A stretch of 64,000 nucleotides of DNA, from assembly GCA_022747635.1 (NCBI GenBank), contig JAKTNV010000009.1, positions 69,524,407 to 69,588,406 of the forward strand, read 5' to 3'. Position 1 is the stretch's first letter, and each line of letters starts with the position of its first letter. A program made the translations under genes and the position numbers. Below, piece by piece: positions 59,306 to 64,000 of this stretch. The notes under the pieces were generated by a model. That model had not been told where the DNA came from. It saw only the letters and a list, made by a program, of their open reading frames with translations, and ran no database searches. Origin of the DNA: Hetaerina americana. Lineage: Eukaryota; Arthropoda; Insecta; Odonata; Calopterygidae.

Positions 59306-60100
59306 TGGGTGCATGGAGCATCTCCCAAATGCTCTTCCCCTCCCCCTCCACTCACAGTGCATTTTCCTCCCCTCTCGCGTGCACCCCACTTCTCAATACC
59401 CCCACCCCTCATCTCTCAGACTGCAGTAGCAGCCTTTCTTTCCACGGATAAAAAAAAACACACCCATCCAACCTTTCATTCATCCTCCTATATTGATCTC
59501 CCGCACATATTGGTTGGCTCACGGCCTCCTCCCACTACCCACAATGCACTTTTCTCGTCCACATTCCCTCCCCCTCTTCCGATATCCTCCCTCCCTCCCC
59601 ACTTGTCTCCTCTATCACACAAGCGACCACCACCACCGCCTTTTTTTTCCTCCCCCACTGCGGAGACGGCCAGGGGGGGGGCAGAAGGAAAGGGGGAGGG
59701 GTGGAAAGAAGGGGTTTGGGTCACGTGACTCGATGCGTCTTCTCTTTCTCTCTCATTCCATTCCCTCCTCTCCTTCCAGCTTTTCCCGTCCACCCTCGAA
59801 CCCCCTTAGTACGATTCTGAACGCCCCCGTTGTCTCATTCTGCCTCTTATCCCCAACCCAGACAACACTGTTCACTGTAAACGAAGGCAGCAGACAATGC
59901 GGCAGAGTAAATGCCACGCCTCGCCAATCGATGCCCGTTTCCTTAGACGCATCCGCGATCTCATTTTTCGCTTCCGTCATTACGTGACCAACGAGGAATG
60001 CTGTCGCCTCCCGTTCGATTTTTTAAGGCACCCCCGTCGGAAATAATTTACCGAAACAATTACAGTCACGCCGGGAGAACTCAGGATAGAGTTCGACGTT
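59306..60100. other. C-rich island
   Basis: Strongly C-rich at 59,310-59,640 followed by a short G-rich patch (59,670-59,720) and balanced sequence to 60,090. It contains the 10-bp palindrome gtcacgtgac at 59720-59729, an ideal USF/MITF/TFE-type E-box. Open frames are Pro/Ser-rich and compositional. Confidence 0.5.
59720..59729. promoter_or_regulatory. Extended E-box GTCACGTGAC
   Basis: This is a perfect 10-bp palindrome around CACGTG, the preferred site of the USF/MITF/TFE family of bHLH-zip factors. It is one of eight CACGTG motifs in 57.6-63.4 kb. Confidence 0.45.
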
Positions 60101-60985
60101 TGTTTTTCCGTTTGCCATAGTCTTATCTCTTCCCTAATGGCGATGAGGTTAGTATTTTGAGAAGGAAAACTAGTTTCATAGATTTGATGAAATAAACTGT
60201 TCAATTGTCTCATTAAAGTGGGAAAAAACTGAAGTGGTGAACTGAATCATAAAAAAGGATCATTAATGGAGTTCTCTACTTGAAATAAAGCATTTATATC
60301 ACCGGGTCGATGATTTTACATCAGTTTCGAATGTTATTTTGATATAGTTACCAAGCTGGTTTGATGTTGAAGCATAGAAGTCCAGCCAATAAGTAGATAT
60401 TGAGTGTAACATTGCAGTAATTCTTCTTTCAATTTGTGACGAGACGCTAGATCTCATTAGCTATTGTTCCCGCTGTGTATATCAAAAGCCAAATTTTCCT
60501 TCTTCTACATTAATCAATCTGTATCTTGAAAATTTGATTAAGCCACGTGTCTTCCTATATCCTCCGAGTAGTTCCCATTTTCCATAGAATGCTTTAGTTT
60601 CCTTTAGCACCAAAATTCACAATGATTTCATCAATCCTCTTGTTGCTTCCAAATTTAATACAGTCTTCACCCTTCAGATTTCCAAATATTCCGTAATTAA
60701 AAATACTTATTTGTAAAAAAAATAGAACTTGCAACAGTTTTTGGGATAGCATCAGCTTTAACCGTTCGCACTGCCATAGTTTTTTTTTATATTCATCGCA
60801 GTATGAGTGGTATTGAAGAATTAATCTTCAACTTCAGATCTTAAAAATACAGTTTTAATATTAAATTTTTTTCACAATTTTAAACATTTAATATTATTTA
60901 GGCAACTTTTTATGTCTTGAAATTTCATTTTCACCGGTAAATTTCGATTACTTGTTTCGTTTATTCAATTTTCCGATTTAAATTT
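60101..60985. other. AT-rich spacer
   Basis: No feature recognised apart from an E-box at 60544-60549. Confidence 0.55.
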
Positions 60986-61445
60986 CCCGATTCACTAGAG
61001 TAAGGGGAGTCCCAAAACACAAACAGTGATTACAATAGTCAATGAGTTCGATAGGTAAGTCGTAATCGTAGGTCCAAGTTCTGCCACGTGGCGGCGCTCA
61101 GGGGTCAGAATGACGTTTATCGAGCGGTCTCGCAAACTGGCAATGAGCCCGGTTGAACGGAGGGAACTAATCCACTCGATCAAACGTGTAAATGAGTGCA
61201 CACACATACTCGCACACAGTTGATGGGATTGAGGGGGTGGGGTTGCGGTATTGGCGTTATCTCGCTTGTCAATCGTTCCTCCTAGGAAACATCGCGTGTC
61301 GAGCCCTCAACTACTAGCTCCACGCCTTGGTAAGGCGGCCAGATGAGGTAACTACGAGCAGAGCTTTGCACCTGGACGGAAATACACACGTGGGACGTGA
61401 TCTTCCTATTTCAAAACGAGTTTTTGCTCGTGGCGGGAAACCTCT
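60986..61445. other. Small GC-rich island with E-boxes
   Basis: Balanced CpG-containing segment with CACGTG at 61085-61090 (inside gccacgtggcggcgct, partly CTCF-like) and at 61387-61392. No gene recognised. A plausible enhancer or promoter fragment. Confidence 0.45.
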
Positions 61446-62095
61446 ACGCGCTAAAAGTATGCTCGAGGTAATATTGAAGTGAATAGGAAAAGGGATTCTA
61501 AGGAAGTGAACGAAATTTATAGATATTTTTTCATTGGTTAGGTTATTATTGTGTGTAACGCCACGGGATACTTAAGAAATACGTTTTAGAGGTTCTTGTT
61601 AACTTAGATAAAATATGTATCGTTTTCAAACACTTTTAAAGACTCCAATAAATAATTTGGTGTCAAAAGGGCACGACAGTAAAAAAGAAAATGGAATAAT
61701 TTTACGCCAAAATATTCTCACTCTATGCAACAGTTATTCATAGTTTTTAGAGCATCAAATCATCGTTATTTAGACCTAACAGGCTAGTTATTTCATGCGT
61801 TTTTTACAATGAACCGATTTTAATGCTATTTTAAGTTATTTAGCAAAAATCGAAAGTGTGGCAACAGATTTCCTCAACTTAGTACAGTAACTTAGTTTTC
61901 GTTTAGGTTAGGACTTTTTTGCGAAACTATTCTCGGAACTGCATATTTTTTCAATTAATTTTGGGTGAATTTCCACCTATTTCATCAAAAACTATTTGCG
62001 ATTATACTAACTTCAAAACCAATTAATCAAAAATTATCTATATATTTGAATTGTTTTTCAGTTCTCCGTTCGGAAAATTTTGAATTAAATCGTTG
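61446..62095. other. AT-rich spacer
   Basis: No feature recognised. Confidence 0.55.
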
Positions 62096-62520
62096 TGTGT
62101 AAATTTCCCATCTATCCATCTTCCCCAGAAATCCGAAACCAGCGAGTTAGCAGTCGTGCAGTACCCTCAGGAGGAGATGTCATAAGAAGAAGCTGGATTT
62201 CGGAGTCCCCTTCTCCCAAAGTGCATTTGACATTCAAAGCAGCGCCTTACGTCTCGATGTCGCCTTCCCCAAACCCGTTCGAGGACCCCATTAATAAATT
62301 TCAAGGGCGCGAACGATACTCGACATTCATCCGCTTAGCAACTAAAATCATAATTTGCCGTATCTTCCAGATATGCATCTTACACATCATCCACTTCCCT
62401 TTCAAGAGTCGGATTCAAAGGGAAGTGGAGAGTGTTGCTACCCACTTGCCAAAATCTACGACGTCAGAACCTTAAAAAGAAATACTCTTCGAATCTCGTC
62501 CCGCATGATGAGCGCGTTCA
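62096..62520. other. Balanced segment with hairpin
   Basis: A single + strand open frame of 126 codons (62,095-62,475) runs across it without a recognisable domain. It contains the inverted repeat at 62391-62428. Nature unknown. Confidence 0.4.
62391..62428. repeat. Perfect 12-bp inverted repeat, 14-nt loop
   Basis: ccacttcccttt (62391-62402) and aaagggaagtgg (62417-62428) are exact complements. It is the same class of short precise palindrome as those at 2206, 6569 and 10611. Confidence 0.85.
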
Positions 62521-62547
62521 AAATGTAGCAGAAATACTACTGCGTTC

Positions 62548-62705
62548 AACCCGAAGATCGGTTTGATGGTTTAAGATGGGGCTCCTGTGTTTCGAAGCCC
62601 AAAGGAGTGAAGGGCTCATGCATTTAGATAAAAAGGACAAGCTCGATTCCCTATACCGCCTGCTGGTTCCTACAATGCTATGATACTCGGAAAATCACAT
62701 GATTG
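62548..62705 (-). mobile_element. SINE copy 3 (old, diverged)
   Basis: Read on the minus strand like copy 1. It shares the 3' terminal block (tcaacccgaag-tcggtttg-tggt at 62,547-62,570), an internal block (attccct-t-ccg-...-ggtt near 62,645-62,668) and a block near 62,687-62,700 (c-cggaaaatcaca), in the same order and roughly the same spacing as copy 1. The middle is heavily diverged. No T-arm or target-site duplication was found. Confidence 0.55.
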
Positions 62706-63080
62706 GAATTTAGATATAAGGCATTCAGAACACACTGCACAATTAAACAATATTTCGGCCAAGTGATCTACCCAGTAGGCAACGACGCCTCCTAAATTGT
62801 AAAATCAGTCTTATTCATTAATTGAATCCTGCAATGAGCACATTCAATGACTGCTGTTACCTATTCCACAAGATGTCAAACCACGAGAGAAGTAAGATTA
62901 GTCACAAAAAACGGGAGTGTGCTTGCGAGGATATAAGGATGCTCCTTTCATGAACACGTGTTTATGCCAGTCACCCACTGCTGATACCAACTGCCCACGC
63001 TGTTTACTATCATTTTCTGCATTTCCTTTCGCTGATTAAAAAATGAATTGAGCAAGAAAGTGTTTCGTAGGACATTTTTC
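62706..63080. other. Mixed AT-rich spacer
   Basis: No gene recognised; CACGTG at 62955-62960. Confidence 0.5.
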
Positions 63081-64000
63081 ATTCGTACTCTCTCATTGCT
63101 CTCTTTCGTGGCTTCGCTCACCCCAACCCCTGCCAATCATCAACACACCAGCCCTCCCATCGCATGCAGAACCCGCGACCTCTTACCCCGAAGGATTCCT
63201 TACATCCTCCCGAGGCCCCCTCCCCCTGGGAGACGGAGAAAGGCGAGACGGGATCCGGACGGGAGTTTAATCTCTTTTCGGGGCCCTTGAGGGTCGCCCT
63301 GCGACTAGCTTACCCCTCATCCTTTAGCGCATTGGCTCTTGTGCTTCACGTGGGGGGGGGAGTGAGATTTGACTGAAATCCGCTCTATGTGCTCACTTCG
63401 TGGGCGATGCGAAACCATCGCGACTACTTCTCCCTCTCGACCCTCCCCCCCTACTCCTTATCTTTTAAAGGCTTGCGGGGGAGGGGCGATGAAGGGGGCT
63501 TGGGAGGGGGGGGAGTTAGTTCCTCGGCGTGTGCCAGAAGGCAAATGTTACACATCAAGGCTCTGATAACGCCAGGCGTAGAGATTTCCAAGTGGATCCA
63601 CGCTGACGTGAGTAAGATGAGGACTTGGTGGAGTGTGGTTAGCTTTCGCGGAGTTTCTGGAGGAAGGTGAAAGGGATGGGGTGGCGAACGACACGTTTGG
63701 TGTTGTCTGAACGAGAGAGAGGGAGGCTATTGGTTTGAGGAGAGGGGAGGAAGAAATACTGTAAAGGCGGTGCTAGGGAAACGTGGCGAGAGTGAGATTT
63801 CAGACGCTAACAATGCGATTCGTGGATGGAAGGAGACCATCATGCACAGAAAACTGAGGAGGAAGGAGAGAGAGATGGGGTAGGCATGAAAAGCGTCAAA
63901 AAGTCCAGAAAATCTCCCGTGTTGTCTTCTCGTAAAAACTGATGAAAACTCCTGGCGTGCTTCCCAGGGGGTTGTTACATTAACTATGTAAGCTATGGGA
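63081..64000. other. GC-rich island running to the window end
   Basis: C-rich near 63,115-63,235, G-rich near 63,350-63,520, then purine-rich to the end. A + strand donor-like gacgtgagtaag lies at about 63,605. CACGTG at 63347-63352. The open frames lack recognisable domains. The island may continue beyond the window. Confidence 0.5.

Noticed and set aside
1..64000. tRNA, rRNA, snRNA, telomere repeat or CRISPR array
   Set aside because: I looked for B-box/T-arm signals, TTAGG repeats and regularly spaced repeats. Only the SINE T-arm was found.

Overview
This window looks like non-coding DNA from an animal nuclear genome, most likely an arthropod. No protein-coding gene, tRNA, rRNA, snRNA or CRISPR array can be supported. 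The eukaryotic assignment rests on four things: long stretches with no dense ORFs, many AC/TA/CT microsatellites, the remains of a non-LTR retrotransposon, and a tRNA-related SINE family plus a small TA-flanked terminal-inverted-repeat element. The arthropod assignment is inference from overall character; I cannot name a species. The longest open frames lie in G-rich or C-rich low-complexity DNA that simply lacks stop codons, and I do not call them genes.

Layout. AT-rich tracts of about 0.4-3.4 kb alternate with more than twenty GC-rich, often CpG-rich islands. The main islands are at about 3.4-4.6, 11.1-11.7, 14.7-17.4, 18.3-19.5, 19.9-21.4, 23.4-24.6, 25.1-27.7, 28.9-29.5, 30.4-31.3, 36.8-37.9, 39.8-40.6, 41.3-42.1, 46.6-48.4, 50.9-51.8, 52.8-53.5, 55.3-58.5, 59.3-60.1, 61.0-61.4 and 63.1-64.0 kb. 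Many islands are strongly strand-asymmetric, and several switch from G-rich to C-rich on the + strand. Two islands (ending near 16,823 and 27,515) contain unbiased UTR-like sequence closed by good splice-donor matches, so they could be alternative non-coding first exons of a + strand gene whose coding part lies outside the window.

Mobile elements are concentrated at 6.2-9.7 kb. They are a 94-bp mariner-like MITE (6187-6280), a decayed 5'-truncated LINE reverse-transcriptase tail on the minus strand (6624-7170), and two opposite-facing SINE copies (7567-7798 and 9575-9731) flanking an AT-rich segment and a TA microsatellite. The first SINE copy has a 9-bp target-site duplication. A third, diverged copy lies at 62,548-62,705.

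The most interesting unexplained signals are these: a set of short near-perfect inverted repeats with 10-17 bp stems, too precise to expect by chance; a perfect vertebrate-type CTCF core motif at 37,112; eight CACGTG E-boxes in the last 6.5 kb; short regularly spaced direct repeats at 18.5, 32.2 and 40.7 kb; and the island mosaic itself, which resembles a regulatory domain around a developmental gene. No new multi-gene system is visible.
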